Shown: piece after piece, positions 36,568 to 45,680 of the stretch
How positions within the stretch are numbered: the stretch's first letter is position 1
Layout of the letters: each line of letters begins with the position of its first letter
NCBI GenBank assembly: GCA_963736425.1
Contig: CAVTOX010000003.1
Coordinates: 62,001-126,000, forward strand
Reading direction: 5' to 3'
DNA length: 64,000 nucleotides
From: Prado023 sp963736425
GTDB taxonomy: Bacteria; Actinomycetota; Actinomycetes; S36-B12; CAIYMF01
Position numbers and translations under genes: made by a program
The notes under the pieces: model-generated
What the model was told of the DNA's origin: nothing
The model's input: the letters and a program-made list of their open reading frames with translations, nothing else
The model's database searches: none

Positions 36568-37327
36568 CAGTTCTCCTCCTTGGTCTGATCTGCGGCGCGC
36601 AGCTTCTGCTCGGCCGCCCAATCAAGTCGTTGTGCCGGGGCCTTCTCCCCGCGGATCTCCTCCAGCAGCCCGGTGATGGCATCCATCAGCCGGTCGGTGC
36701 CCTCCTCGAGCAGCGCCTTGGTGAGGCGCCGCCCGCGGAGGTCCTCGATGTCCAGCGGCGGACCCGCCGTGACGTGCATCGTCTTCGGGGGCAGGACGTT
36801 CATCTGCGTGGTGTACGGGGGCATGATCTTGTTGGCCCCCCACTGCGCGATGGGGATCAGCGGCGCCCCGGTCTCGAGGGCCACCCGCAAGCGCACCGGT
36901 CTTGCCCGACATCGGCCAGGTGCCCGGATCCCGGGTGATGGTGCCCTCGGGGTACATGACCAGGCACTCCCCGCTCGGTCACGGCCGCCTCGGCCGCGGC
37001 CAGCGCCTTGTGGGGGTCCTTGTCCCGCGAGACCGGGATCTGCCCGGCCCCTCGGATCAGCTGCCCCGCCAGCGGGATCTCGAACACGGACTGCTTGCCC
37101 ATGAACCGCGGCGGCCGGCCGTTGTCGTGCAGGAAGTGGGCCATGATCAGCGGATCGAGGAACGAGATGTGGTTGGGCGCGACGACGATGCCCTCGCCGT
37201 GCTTGCCCAGGTTCTCCGTCCCCCGCCAGTCCCGGCGGGTCAGGGCCATGAAGGGCGGCCACAGGATGACCTCCGCGACCCGGTAGGAGACGCCGAGGTT
37301 CATGAAGAGCGTCTTGGTGCCCACCAT
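36567..37327 (-). CDS. plsC: 1-acyl-sn-glycerol-3-phosphate acyltransferase PlsC (two apparent frameshifts)
   Basis: Lysophosphatidate acyltransferase. ATG 37327 reads MVGTKTLFMNLGVSYRVAEV; the catalytic motif is NHISFLDPLIM (NHxxxxD). The frame is lost near 36975, resumes as ECLVMYPEGTITRDPGTWPM (motif III, YPEG), is lost again near 36900, and resumes as LETGAPLIPIAQWGANKIMP to the stop at 36567. Removing a single base at each point gives one continuous protein of about 250 residues. It precedes gpsA with a one-base overlap. Confidence 0.85.
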
Positions 37328-37389
37328 CCACCTCTCGCCGACCCGTCGCTGGCCGCCACCGTATACCGGATGCGTGCCCGGGCGCCGGA

Positions 37390-39048
37390 TCAGAGGAGCT
37401 CGGTGACCCGGCCGTCACGCACCACCAGCCGGCGCACTTCGCGGCCCCGCCCGGCGACGTGATCGATGAGGCGACGGTCGTGGCTGACGAGCAGGACCGT
37501 GCCCTCGAACTGGTCCAGCGCGGCCTCGACCTGCTCGATGGCCGGCAGGTCCAGGTGGTTGGTCGGCTCGTCCATCACGAGCACGTTCGCACCCCGGGAT
37601 CCGATGACGGCCAGCCCTGCGCGCGTCCGCTCCCCGGGCGACAACAGGCCGGCAGCGACGTCGAGCCGATCGGCGCCCAGGCCGAACTTCGCCAGCAGCG
37701 CGCGCACCTGCGCCTCGGGCATCCCCGGCAGCTCGCCGGTCACCAGGTCCCACAGGGTGGCGGCTGGATCCTCGGGGATCCGGGACTGGTCGACGCGTCC
37801 GACGACCACCCGGGCCCCGAGGCTGCGGTCACCGGATGCCAGCGGCACGTCGCCGAGGAGCATCCCGAGCAGCGTCGACTTCCCCGACCCGTTCGGAGCC
37901 CGTGATCACCACGCAGTCGCCGCGGTCGACCTGCAGGTCGACCGGGCCCATCCGGAAGCTGCCGCGCACGGCCGTCGCGCCCCGCAGCGTCGCCACGACG
38001 TCGCCCGAGCGCTCGACCTCGGCCACCCGGAAGCGCAGCTGCCACTCGCGCCGCGGTTCGACGACGTCGGGCAGGCGCTCGATCTGGCGCTGGATCCGGC
38101 CCGGCCGACGAGGCTCCCGCGGTCGCACCGTCGATCATGGCGTCGCGCAGCATCTTGTCGATGCTGCCGGCACGGTGCTTGGCCCTGGCGACCTTGGCAC
38201 CACGATCCGAGGTGGCCCGCGCGGCGCGCATCTGCGCCTGGAGCTGCTCGCGGGTCGCGGCCACCGCGTCGTAGTCCGCCTGGGCGCGGCCCCGCGCCGC
38301 GAGCGCTCGGCGACGTAGGCGTCGAACCCGCCGCGGTAGTCACCGACGACCTCCAGGGCTGGGTCGAAGTCCAGGACCCGGGTGATCCGCCGGGCGAGGA
38401 ACTCCCGATCGTGGCTGACGAGGATGACCGGGTCCCCGCACCCCGGTCAGGAACTGCTCCAACAGCTCCAGGCCGTCGAGGTCGAGGTCGTTCGTCGGCT
38501 CGTCGAGCAGGTAGGCGTCGAACCGGGACAGCAGCAGGCCCGCCAGCCCGACGCGCGCCGACTGCCCACCGGACAGGCCCTCGCATCGGGATGCTCGAGC
38601 GGGAGCCCGGGTGCCACCTGGGCGAGGGTGGCCGCGATGCGGGCGTCGAGGTCCGGCCCCCCGAGGGCCAGCCAGTCCTCCAGCGCCGCGGAGTAGTCCG
38701 CGTCGGCCCCGGGCGCCCCCTGCTCCAGGCCCCGGCGGCCGCGCGTCGCATCCGGTCGTCGGCATCGTGCACGCCGGTGAGCCGGGTGAGGTGCTCCCCC
38801 ACAGTCCCGGAGTGGGTGCGCTCCTGGGGCAGGTACCCGATCCGGGCCCCCGCCGGGGTCCATGTCACGGTGCCGGAGTCGGGGGCGTGCAGCCCGGCGA
38901 TCGTGCGCAGCAACGTGGTCTTGCCGCATCCGTTCGGGCCGACCAGCCCGACGACCTCCTCCGGGCCGATCACCGCGTCGAGGTCGCGAACGAGCTCCCG
39001 TGCGCCGAACGAGACCGTCAGGCGCGAGAGCGTCACCGCGCTGGACAT
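37390..39048 (-). CDS. ABC-F family ATPase (about six apparent frameshifts)
   Basis: Soluble two-domain ABC-F protein; the family acts on the ribosome in translation control or antibiotic protection. Domain 1: MSSAVTLSRLTVSFGARELV, Walker A GPNGCGKTTLLRT, then LSGGQSARVGLAGLLLSRFD and LLDEPTNDLDLDGLELLEQF. Domain 2: LLSPGERTRAGLAVIG and VLVMDEPTNHLDLPAIEQVE, LLVSHDRRLIDHV. Breaks lie at about 38750, 38585, 38440, 38305, 38110 and 37900, with recognisable ABC-F sequence continuing in another frame each time. Such density makes it the poorest-quality stretch in the window. Family membership is sure; the subfamily (for example resistance type) is not. Confidence 0.8.
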
Positions 39049-39063
39049 GGCCGCGACAGTAAC

Positions 39064-39104
39064 GCCCTCGCGCCCGGCCGGATGGTCCGACCGGGCGCGA
39101 GGGC
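39064..39104 (-). terminator. Perfect 14-bp hairpin after hupB
   Basis: GCCCTCGCGCCCGG (39064-39077) is the exact inverse of 39091-39104, with a 13-nt loop. It is 16 bp beyond the hupB stop and separates hupB from the ABC-F gene. No U-tract. Confidence 0.65.
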
Positions 39105-39119
39105 TACTGCAAGCTGGTA

Positions 39120-39754
39120 CTACTCCGCGGCGGGCTTCGCCTCCGCGGCCGGGGCGGCGGGAGCAGCCTTGGCCGGGGCCTTCTTGGCGGGAGCCTTCTT
39201 GGCCGCCGGAGCCTTCTTGGCGGCCGGAGCCTTCTTCGCGGGGGCCTTCTTGGCCGCGGGGGCCTTCTTGGCCGGGGCGGCCTTCGCCGGGCCTTGGCCG
39301 CCGGGGCAGCCTTGCTGGAGCCGAGCGTGGCGGCCTTCTTCGCCGGAGCCGTGGCCTTCGTCGCCGCCGCCTTCGCGGGAGCCGTCGCCTTCGTCGCGGC
39401 CGCGGTGGCCGCTGCGGCCGCCTTCTTCGCCGGAGCCGTGGCCTTGGCAGCGGCCTTCTTCGCCGCCGCAGCAGGCTTCTCGCTGTTCACCGTGGCCTTG
39501 AAGTCGCCACCGGGGCGGAAGCGCGGGACGGCCGAGGCCATCTTGCGGATCGCCTCGCCCGTGGACGGTGCGCGGTAGGTGCGTGCGGCCCGCTCAGCCC
39601 GCTCGAACACGCCGAAGCCGCTGATGGAGACCTTCTGGCCCTTGGCAACCGATTCGGTGATGGCATCGATGACAGCCTGGACGGCTTCCGATGCGTCCTT
39701 CTTGCTGGCGTCGATGCGCGATGCAACGACGTCAATGAGTTCGGCCTTGTTCAT
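39120..39754 (-). CDS. hupB: HU-family DNA-binding protein with Lys/Ala/Pro-rich tail (HupB; one apparent frameshift)
   Basis: Nucleoid protein. The HU domain (residues 1-90) reads MNKAELIDVVASRIDASKKD, ISGFGVFERAERAARTYR and IRKMASAVPRFRPG. The tail repeats AKKAPA / KATAPAK-like units, the histone H1-like extension known from mycobacterial and streptomycete HupB/HupS. The frame breaks near 39291: adding one C to a C run there restores the KKAPAAKK pattern through to a TAG at 39120, giving about 210 residues. Without the repair the tail turns into an Arg/Pro-rich sequence, which is not credible. Downstream of leuD on the same strand, as in M. tuberculosis. Confidence 0.92.
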
Positions 39755-39776
39755 TGGAGACTTCCTTCGCGGATCG

Positions 39777-39794
39777 CACCGGCGGTCACCGGTG
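39777..39794 (-). terminator. Short hairpin between leuD and hupB
   Basis: CACCGG (39777-39782) and CCGGTG (39789-39794) flank a 6-nt loop, about 50 bp after the leuD stop and within the hupB 5' region. Weak. Confidence 0.3.
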
Positions 39795-39844
39795 AATGTG
39801 CATCATGTCCGAGGCGCAGGTTACTCCCGCGCTCGGGGCACACG

Positions 39845-40433
39845 CTAGGCGGTACGGGGTGTGAATGCCGGACGGGCACGCTCGAAACCGGCGATCAGGT
39901 CAGCACTTTGCAGGGTGATCCCGACGTCGTCGAGTCCCTCGAGCAGCCGCCAGCGCACGTAGTCGTCGATCTCGAAGGGCGCGACGACATCGCCGAACGC
40001 AACCGTCCGCGCCTCAAGGTCCACGGTGATCGGTGTCGTGGGGTCGGCCTCGGTGGCCACCCACAGCGCCTCGACGACGGACTGGTCGACGATCGCCGTC
40101 AGCAGCCCGCCCTTGCCGGAGTTGCCGCGGAAGATGTCGGCGAACCGCGAGGAGATCACGACCTTGAAGCCGTAGTCCTGCAGCGCCCATACGGCGTGCT
40201 CGCGCGAGGACCCGGTGCCGAAGTCCGGACCAGCGACCAGGATCGTGGCGCCCGGCCCGCGCCGGGTCGTTGAGCACGAAGTCAGGGTCGGTGCGCCATG
40301 CGGCGAACAGCGCGTCCTCGTACCCGTGACGGGTGATCCGCTTGAGGTACTTGGCCGGGATGATCTGGTCGGTGTCGACGTTGCTGGCCCGCAGGGGAAG
40401 TGCGGTGCCGGTCAGGACGGTGAAGGAGTCCAT
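39845..40433 (-). CDS. leuD: 3-isopropylmalate dehydratase small subunit LeuD (one apparent frameshift)
   Basis: Swivelling domain of isopropylmalate isomerase in leucine synthesis. Starts MDSFTVLTGTALPLRASNVD then TDQIIPAKYLKRITRHGYED. It slips near 40255 after NDPARAG and resumes as ISSRFADIFRGNSGKGGLLT. The expected middle (GPDFGTGSSREHAVWALQ) is readable in another frame. The repaired length is about 195 residues, as in the family. Starts just after leuC; AGGACAG precedes the ATG. Confidence 0.9.
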
Positions 40434-40445
40434 GGTCTGTCCTGT

Positions 40446-41848
40446 CTACGGCCAGGTCGGCCGGGGAGCTGAGCGTGCCGCGCACGGCCGTGGCGGCGGC
40501 GACCTGCGGGGACACCAGGTGGGTGCGCCCACCCGGACCCTGCCGGCCCTCGAAGTTGCGGTTCGACGTCGACGCGCTGCGCTCCTGCGGCGCCAGGGTG
40601 TCGGGGTTCATGCCCAGGCACATGGAGCAGCCGGCCTCGCGCCATTCAGCGCCCGCGTCGGTGAACACGGTGTCCAGGCCCTCGGCCATCGCCGCGAGCC
40701 GGACGCGCACCGAACCCGGCACGACGAGCATCCGCACGCCGTCGGCCACGCGATGACCCGACAGGATCTCGGCCGCAGCGCGCAGGTCCTCGATCCGCCC
40801 GTTGGTGCAGGAGCCGAGGAACACGGTGTCGACCGCGATCTCGCGCATCGGGGTGCCGGCCGTCAGGCCCATGTACTCCAGGGCCCTGCGCGCAGCCGCC
40901 TGGTCGGAGGGATCGGCGTAGTCCTCGGGGTCGGGCACAGTCGCCGAGAGCGGGCACGCCCTGGCCCGGGTTCGTCCCCCACGTGACGAAGGGGCTCAGC
41001 TCGCTGGCATCGATGATCACCTCGGCGTCGAACTGCGCGTCGTCGTCGGTGGTCAGCGTCCGCCAGTAGGCCACGGCATCGACCCAGTCCTGGCCCTCCG
41101 GGGCCTTGGGTCGGCCCTCGATGTAGGCGAAGGTCGTCTCGTCGGGGGCGATCATGCCGGCGCGCGCACCGGCCTCGATCGACATGTTGCAGATGGTCAT
41201 CCGGGCCTCCATGCTCAAGGACCGGATCGCCTCACCCCGGTACTCCAGCACGTAGCCCTGGCCGCCACCGGTGCCGATCCGGGCGATGACCGCCAGGATC
41301 AGGTCCTTCGCGGTGACGCCCTCGGGCAGCGCGCCCTCGACGGTGATCGCCATCGTCTTGAACGGCTTCAGCGGCAGCGTCTGCGTGGCCAGCACGTGCT
41401 CGACCTCGGAGGTGCCGATGCCGAACGCCAGCGCGCCGAACGCGCCGTGGGTGGAGGTGTGCGAGTCGCCGCAGACGATCGTCATCCCCGGCTGGGTGAG
41501 GCCCAGCTGCGGGCCGACCACGTGGACGATCCCCTGCTCGGCGCTGCCGAGGGAGTAGATCGGCACGCCGAACTCGGCGGCGTTGGCACGCAGTGCTGCG
41601 ACCTGGGCGCGCGAGATCGGGTCGGCGATCGGCTTGTCGATGTCGATCGTCGGGACGTTGTGGTCCTCGGTGGCCAGTGTGAGGTCCGGACGCCGAACCG
41701 GGCGGCCGGCGGCCCGCAGGCCGTCGAACGCCTGGGGGCTGGTGACCTCGTGGATCAGGTGCAGGTCGATGTAGAGCAGGTCGGGCTCCCCGGGGGCGCT
41801 GCGCACCACGTGCGCGTCCCATACCTTCTCGGCCAGTGTCTGACCCAT
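40446..41848 (-). CDS. leuC: 3-isopropylmalate dehydratase large subunit LeuC (apparent frameshift)
   Basis: Aconitase-family [4Fe-4S] enzyme. GQTLAEKVWDAHVVRSAPGE starts it at ATG 41848 (GGAGG 5 nt upstream). Motifs: CGDSHTSTHGAFGALAFGIG, and cluster cysteines in LGSCTNGRIEDL and GCSMCLGMN. One extra C near 40957 (GTGCCCGCTCTC) shifts the frame; removing it gives VPLSATVPDPEDYADPS. The 3' end is uncertain: the frame stays open into leuD, whereas a TAG at 40446 in a neighbouring frame would give a normal end just after SSPADL. Operon with leuD; the regulator gene is divergent. Confidence 0.9.
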
Positions 41849-41870
41849 CACGACCTCCGCTCCTCGCCAG

Positions 41871-41900
41871 TTGACGTCTCATATGTTGAAACGGCAATAT
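41871..41900 (+). promoter_or_regulatory. leuC/iclR intergenic promoter-operator
   Basis: TTGACG (41871-41876), an 18-nt spacer and CAATAT (41895-41900) form a -35/-10 pair for the IclR gene, with CAATAT 6 nt before its ATG. ATATGTTG (41881-41888) is partly inverted as CAATAT with a 6-nt gap, a plausible operator overlapping the spacer and -10, so the regulator may control itself and leuCD. Confidence 0.45.
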
Positions 41901-41906
41901 CACCCT

Positions 41907-42628
41907 ATGGACGAATCATACGCCAGTGGGGTCGGGGTCATCGACAAGGCCTCCATGTTGCTCGACGCGCTGGAGGGCGGCCCCCTGTCCCTGGCCGGGC
42001 TGGTGGCCGCGACGGGCCTCGCCCGGCCGACCGCGCACCGGATCGCGACCGCCCTCGAGCACCACCGACTGATCGCGCGCGACATGAGCGGGCGGTTCGT
42101 CCTCGGGCCCCGGCTGCCGGAGCTCGCTGCGGCAGCGGGAGAGGATCGCCTGGTCGCGGCGGCCGGCCCGGCGCTGGCCCACCTGCGCGAGACCACGGGC
42201 GAGAGCGCGCAGCTCTACCGCCGCCAGGGCGACCGACGCATCTGCGTGGCCGCAGCCGAGCGCCTGACCGGCCTGCGCGACACCGTGCCCGGTGGGTGCG
42301 GTCCTGACCATGCACGCCGGGTCCGCGGCGCAGGTGCTGCTGGCGTGGGAGGACCCCGATCGGATCCACCTCGGACTGCGCGACTCGACGTTCACCGCCG
42401 CGACGCTGGCCGGGCGTGCGCCGACGCGGCTGGGCGCAGAGCGTGGCCGAGCGCGAGCAGGGAGTGGCGTCGGTCAGCGCGCCGGTCCGCGGGCCGTCGA
42501 ACAAGGTGGTGGCCGCGGTCTCAGTGTCCGGGCCGCTGGACCGGATGGGTCGGGTCCCGGGGCGCCTGCACAGCCACGCCATCCTGGCCACGGCCGCAAA
42601 GCTCACAGAGGCGCTGCGCCGCGACTGA
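41907..42628 (+). CDS. ndgR: IclR-family regulator, LtbR/NdgR type (two apparent frameshifts)
   Basis: Divergent regulator of leuCD, known as LtbR in Corynebacterium and NdgR in Streptomyces. It starts MDESYASGVGVIDKASMLLD; the winged HTH is SLAGLVAATGLARPTAHRIA. The effector domain runs through three frames: after GLRDTVP (break near 42290, an extra C), then VLTMHAGSAAQVLLAWEDPD (break near 42414, an extra G), then RRRGWAQSVAEREQGVASVS to AKLTEALRRD. The repaired length of about 240 residues is standard. The symbol is given by synteny and family; exact orthology is untested. Confidence 0.8.
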
Positions 42629-42745
42629 GCGAGACCAGCCTCGCCACGATCCCGATGGAGGCCCTACCCGGCAGCGGTCCCGCATCCGGGAGGTGATCGG
42701 CGCCATCCTTGCCCCACGAGGTCCGTTTCCACGTTGGGAGAAGTC

Positions 42746-43162
42746 ATGGGAAGTTGGTACGGCAAGCCACGCCGACCGGGCGGGGTCACGTTCATCGCGA
42801 TCATCACACTCCTGATCGCGTTCCTCTCATTGGCAGCCGGATTCGTGTTCCTTCTGTCCAGCGCATCCGGGTTGGCCAACGCCGACATCTCCGAGGGGAC
42901 TGCCGACAGTTACGGAATCGTCGAGATCATCTTCGGCATCATCACCGCGCTGGTGGCCGTTGGCCTGTGGGTCGGCAACTCATTCGCCCGGCTGGCCGTC
43001 ACGGCGCTGATGGTCGTACGAGTCATCGCCTCGATCTGGGTCGCCTTCGCGTTCAGTGGCCACGGCGGGTTCCTCGTGGGCGCGCTCGCGGGCGGACTCG
43101 CGGTGATCGTCCTGCTGCTGCTGTGGAACTACCGCGCGGACGAGTTCTTCGACGCCACCTGA
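42746..43162 (+). CDS. Small four-helix membrane protein, unknown function
   Basis: A 138-residue protein with four hydrophobic helices: GVTFIAIITLLIAFLSLAAG, IVEIIFGIITALVAVGLWVG, FARLAVTALMVVRVIASIWV and GALAGGLAVIVLLLLWNYRA. The N-terminus MGSWYGKPRRPG is cytoplasmic by the positive-inside rule. ATG 42746 is preceded by GGGAGAAG. Family not recognised with confidence; DUF-type proteins of this shape are common in actinobacteria. It converges on the tRNA-Glu gene, with a 12-bp hairpin between them. Confidence 0.65.
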   Translation: MGSWYGKPRRPGGVTFIAIITLLIAFLSLAAGFVFLLSSASGLANADISEGTADSYGIVEIIFGIITALVAVGLWVGNSFARLAVTALMVVRVIASIWVAFAFSGHGGFLVGALAGGLAVIVLLLLWNYRADEFFDAT

Positions 43163-43212
43163 TCGGCTCGTTCGCAGGCCCGTCGGGTAACACCTCGCGG
43201 GCCCAACACACA

Positions 43213-43242
43213 CGTGAGGGACCTCCGGAGAGGTCCCTCACG
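43213..43242. terminator. Strong hairpin after tRNA-Glu and the 42746 gene
   Basis: CGTGAGGGACCT (43213-43224) pairs perfectly with 43231-43242 around a 6-nt loop. Lies between convergent transcripts, so probably terminates both. Confidence 0.75.
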
Positions 43243-43248
43243 CTCGCG

Positions 43249-43321
43249 TAGCCCCGACGGGATTCGAACCCGCGCTACCGCCTTGAGAGGGCGGCGTGCT
43301 AGGCCACTACACAACGGGGCC
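43249..43321 (-). tRNA. tRNA-Glu (CTC)
   Basis: Full cloverleaf on the minus strand: acceptor GGCCCCG pairs with CGGGGCT (G-U at the first pair), anticodon stem CCGCC/GGCGG with loop CTCTCAA giving anticodon CTC, and T-arm GCGGGTTCGAATCCCGT. No CCA is encoded. Downstream of tRNA-Gln, probably one transcript. Confidence 0.95.
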
Positions 43322-43395
43322 GTGCTGCCTTGTGATGCCGATTGCTCGGCGCGACGCTCCAATCCTACCCGGATGGGCGGGGGTGGAACGACGAG

Positions 43396-43467
43396 CTGGG
43401 GTACCAGGACTCGAACCTAGACTAGCTGAACCAGAATCAGCCGGGCTGCCAATTACCCCATACCCCA
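43396..43467 (-). tRNA. tRNA-Gln (CTG)
   Basis: Minus-strand cloverleaf: acceptor TGGGGTA/TACCCCA, anticodon stem GCTGA/TCAGC with loop TTCTGGT (anticodon CTG), T-loop GGTTCGAGTCC. No CCA encoded. In actinobacteria this tRNA is usually charged with Glu by GltX and then amidated by GatCAB; gltX lies 3.3 kb away. Confidence 0.95.
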
Positions 43468-43479
43468 AGGGCAAGGAGG

Positions 43480-43508
43480 ACTATACCGGCAGCACCCCGA
43501 GGGCCCAA
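43480..43508 (-). promoter_or_regulatory. Sigma-70 type promoter of the tRNA-Gln/tRNA-Glu unit
   Basis: Minus strand TTGGGC (43508-43503), 17-nt spacer, TATAGT (43485-43480), followed by tRNA-Gln 12 nt later. The best canonical promoter in the window. Confidence 0.7.
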
Positions 43509-43527
43509 AATGGACGGTGAACCGGGC

Positions 43528-45591
43528 TCAGCCAGGGACGGTCCCGGGCAGTCGAGCCACCACTCCCGCGTCCTGAACCCAGAGGGATCCGTCGGGGCCG
43601 ATGCCGAGCTCCCCGGTCACGTCCATCGGAACCGTGGTGATCCCTCCTGCGAGATCGACGCAGACCAACGCAGGCGCCGTCGTGTCAACACCGCACACGC
43701 CCCCGCCCGGGGAAGCCGTGACGGACTCCAGGTCGCCGGCCTTCGGGAACTTCGTCCAGGTCCCCTTGGCGTACCTCGCGATCACCGGCGTCTCATCAGC
43801 GGCCGTCCCGGCGGTGAGCAGCGCCCAGTACACGCCGTCCCCTGTCACCGCGACGCCTGTCAGGCTCGCCCCCGGATGGGGCACCGGCGACCATTGGCCG
43901 TCCCATCGCAGCAGGGACGGGACGGTGCAGTAGTCCGCGCGCTGGCCCTCGCAGATCGTCGCCCAGATGCTGCCATCGACGCCAGCAGTGAGCGAGGTCA
44001 GCGACCATGGAGGGCCCGGCAGGAGAACGGACGTCTGCGTGCCGTCGGCGCGCACCAGGCTCACAGTGCTGCCGTCGGGATCCTCCCCCGCGTACCACCG
44101 CGACCAACCGGGCCAGATCGCCTCCACCGCCCAGACGCCCGCGTCAGGACCGGCCAGGAGCCACCCGTCAGCCCGCGTGCGTGGGATGACCTCTACGGCC
44201 TCGTTCTCGAAGCGGGCCAGGGCGCCGCCCGTGATGGCCCACACAGCCCCGTCCTCTGCGAGTGCGAGCCCGGAGTCCGAGCCCCAGTCCGGCTGGGAGC
44301 CGCCCAGCCAACCCAGCCCCTTCCGCCTCGTCCGCCAGCGCCCGTCCACGAACTGCAGGATGCCCCCCTCCCCGGTCGCCCAGACCTCGTCGGCGGAGAC
44401 GACCAGCAGCCTGCCCACGGGCGAGCCCAGTCCTCGATCCGGGGCGGACCACACTCGGCTCAACTGATCGCCGTCGAGGCGCAGGAGGCCGGCGGAATCG
44501 GCGACGACGATCTCAGTGCCCACCATGCCCATTCCGACGAGCGAGGGCTCATCGACCTGCGTGACCGGCTGCCACTCCCCCGACGAATCCGAACGAGCCA
44601 GCCCCTCGGGGCCGACCACCCACACCGTCCCATCCGGCGCCACCGACATGGCCAGGGACAGCGGGTTCCCCAGGTGCTGGGCGGACGAGAGCAGGGGCAT
44701 CGCCCGCCACGACAGGCCATCGAAACGGCGCACGTCGAGCCCGAAGCGAACGAGCACACCCCCGGTGGGGTCGGCCACCATCTCCTCGGCGAACGCAGGC
44801 GCCTGCGGCCCCTCGATGGCGGTCCACCGGTCGCCGTCGAACCGCTTCACCGTCTGCTGCAACTCGCCGTCGTCGAGCACGACCTGACCGATCGTCCAGA
44901 CATGCCCCCTGGTGTCGATGGTGGGCATCACGGCACTGTCGATCGTGTCGTCGCCCACCATGGTCCATGGGCCGCCCGCAGAGCGCGCCACCCCGGCCAC
45001 ACTGCTGACCCACACCTCGGAGCCGACCTCGACCAGGCCGTTGATCCGCCGACCCTGGCCACCGCGGTACTCAGCCGGGACCAGGAGATCGCGCACGAAG
45101 CTGCGCCCGTCGAACAGCCGCGCACGGTCGGCTTCGAGCAGCCAGACCCCGGCGCCCTCCGAAGGCTCGATGAACAACAGGTTGGCGAACACCGCGTCGT
45201 CGGAGACGTCCCAGCTCTGCGTGGTTCCGGTGGTGGGGTCGACCCGGGTGAGCTGCCAGGGGCTGTTCAGCCACACCGCCCCAGTCCCGTCCACAACCAT
45301 CGACTCCACTCCGGGAGCGTTCACCACCTCGATGCCGGTGGGCTCCAACGCGGAGTCTGTGGGCTCCAACGCGCCGACGGTGGGCTCCCGTGCGGAATCG
45401 GTGGACGCCAGTGACCACGGGGGCCGGAGCTGGTCGATCAGCTCATCGGGCGGCGCAGGCCAGGCCGATGCGGCAGCGGGCACGGGGGCGGTCGTCGTGC
45501 TGCTGCCACCTTGGGCCGCAGAGACTGCGAGCCACCCCACCAGCAGGAGCGCGCAGAGCGCTGCGCACAGTCCCACCACCCGGCGCCCCAT
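43528..45591 (-). CDS. Large exported beta-propeller protein
   Basis: A 687-residue protein. ATG 45591 (GGAGGTGG upstream) begins MGRRVVGLCAALCALLLVGW, an uncleaved anchor or signal peptide, then a low-complexity Ser/Thr/Ala/Pro linker with a repeated unit (REPTVGALEPTDSALEPTG). The rest is built of repeats with Trp and Asp/Gly turns, such as GTGAVWLNSPWQLTRVD, DTRGHVWTIGQVV, APDGTVWVVGPEGLARSD, SADEVWATGEGGILQF and GVDGSIWATI, like ligand-sensing two-component-regulator propellers or Vgb-type propellers. No enzymatic motif. Probably extracellular binding or scaffolding; no partner gene adjacent. Confidence 0.65.
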   Translation of the reverse strand: MGRRVVGLCAALCALLLVGWLAVSAAQGGSSTTTAPVPAAASAWPAPPDELIDQLRPPWSLASTDSAREPTVGALEPTDSALEPTGIEVVNAPGVESMVVDGTGAVWLNSPWQLTRVDPTTGTTQSWDVSDDAVFANLLFIEPSEGAGVWLLEADRARLFDGRSFVRDLLVPAEYRGGQGRRINGLVEVGSEVWVSSVAGVARSAGGPWTMVGDDTIDSAVMPTIDTRGHVWTIGQVVLDDGELQQTVKRFDGDRWTAIEGPQAPAFAEEMVADPTGGVLVRFGLDVRRFDGLSWRAMPLLSSAQHLGNPLSLAMSVAPDGTVWVVGPEGLARSDSSGEWQPVTQVDEPSLVGMGMVGTEIVVADSAGLLRLDGDQLSRVWSAPDRGLGSPVGRLLVVSADEVWATGEGGILQFVDGRWRTRRKGLGWLGGSQPDWGSDSGLALAEDGAVWAITGGALARFENEAVEVIPRTRADGWLLAGPDAGVWAVEAIWPGWSRWYAGEDPDGSTVSLVRADGTQTSVLLPGPPWSLTSLTAGVDGSIWATICEGQRADYCTVPSLLRWDGQWSPVPHPGASLTGVAVTGDGVYWALLTAGTAADETPVIARYAKGTWTKFPKAGDLESVTASPGGGVCGVDTTAPALVCVDLAGGITTVPMDVTGELGIGPDGSLWVQDAGVVARLPGTVPG

Positions 45592-45680
45592 GTGCCACCT
45601 CCGCGATGAGGGCTGTCCTCCAGGTCCGACGAGATCACGCCCGGGCGGGCTCAGCCAGAGGACTTGGTCCCCCCACTGTG

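Noticed and set aside
37390..39048. Programmed frameshifting or a cluster of small genes in the ABC-F region
   Set aside because: Six breaks without a shared slippery site, each continuing the same protein family, point to sequence error.
39120..39480. CRISPR-like or satellite array in the hupB 3' half
   Set aside because: The repetition is codon-level (Lys-Ala-Pro units) within a reading frame, with no unique spacers.
43249..43467. Integrative element at the tRNA pair
   Set aside because: No integrase, no direct repeat of the tRNA 3' ends, and neighbours are syntenic with other actinobacteria.
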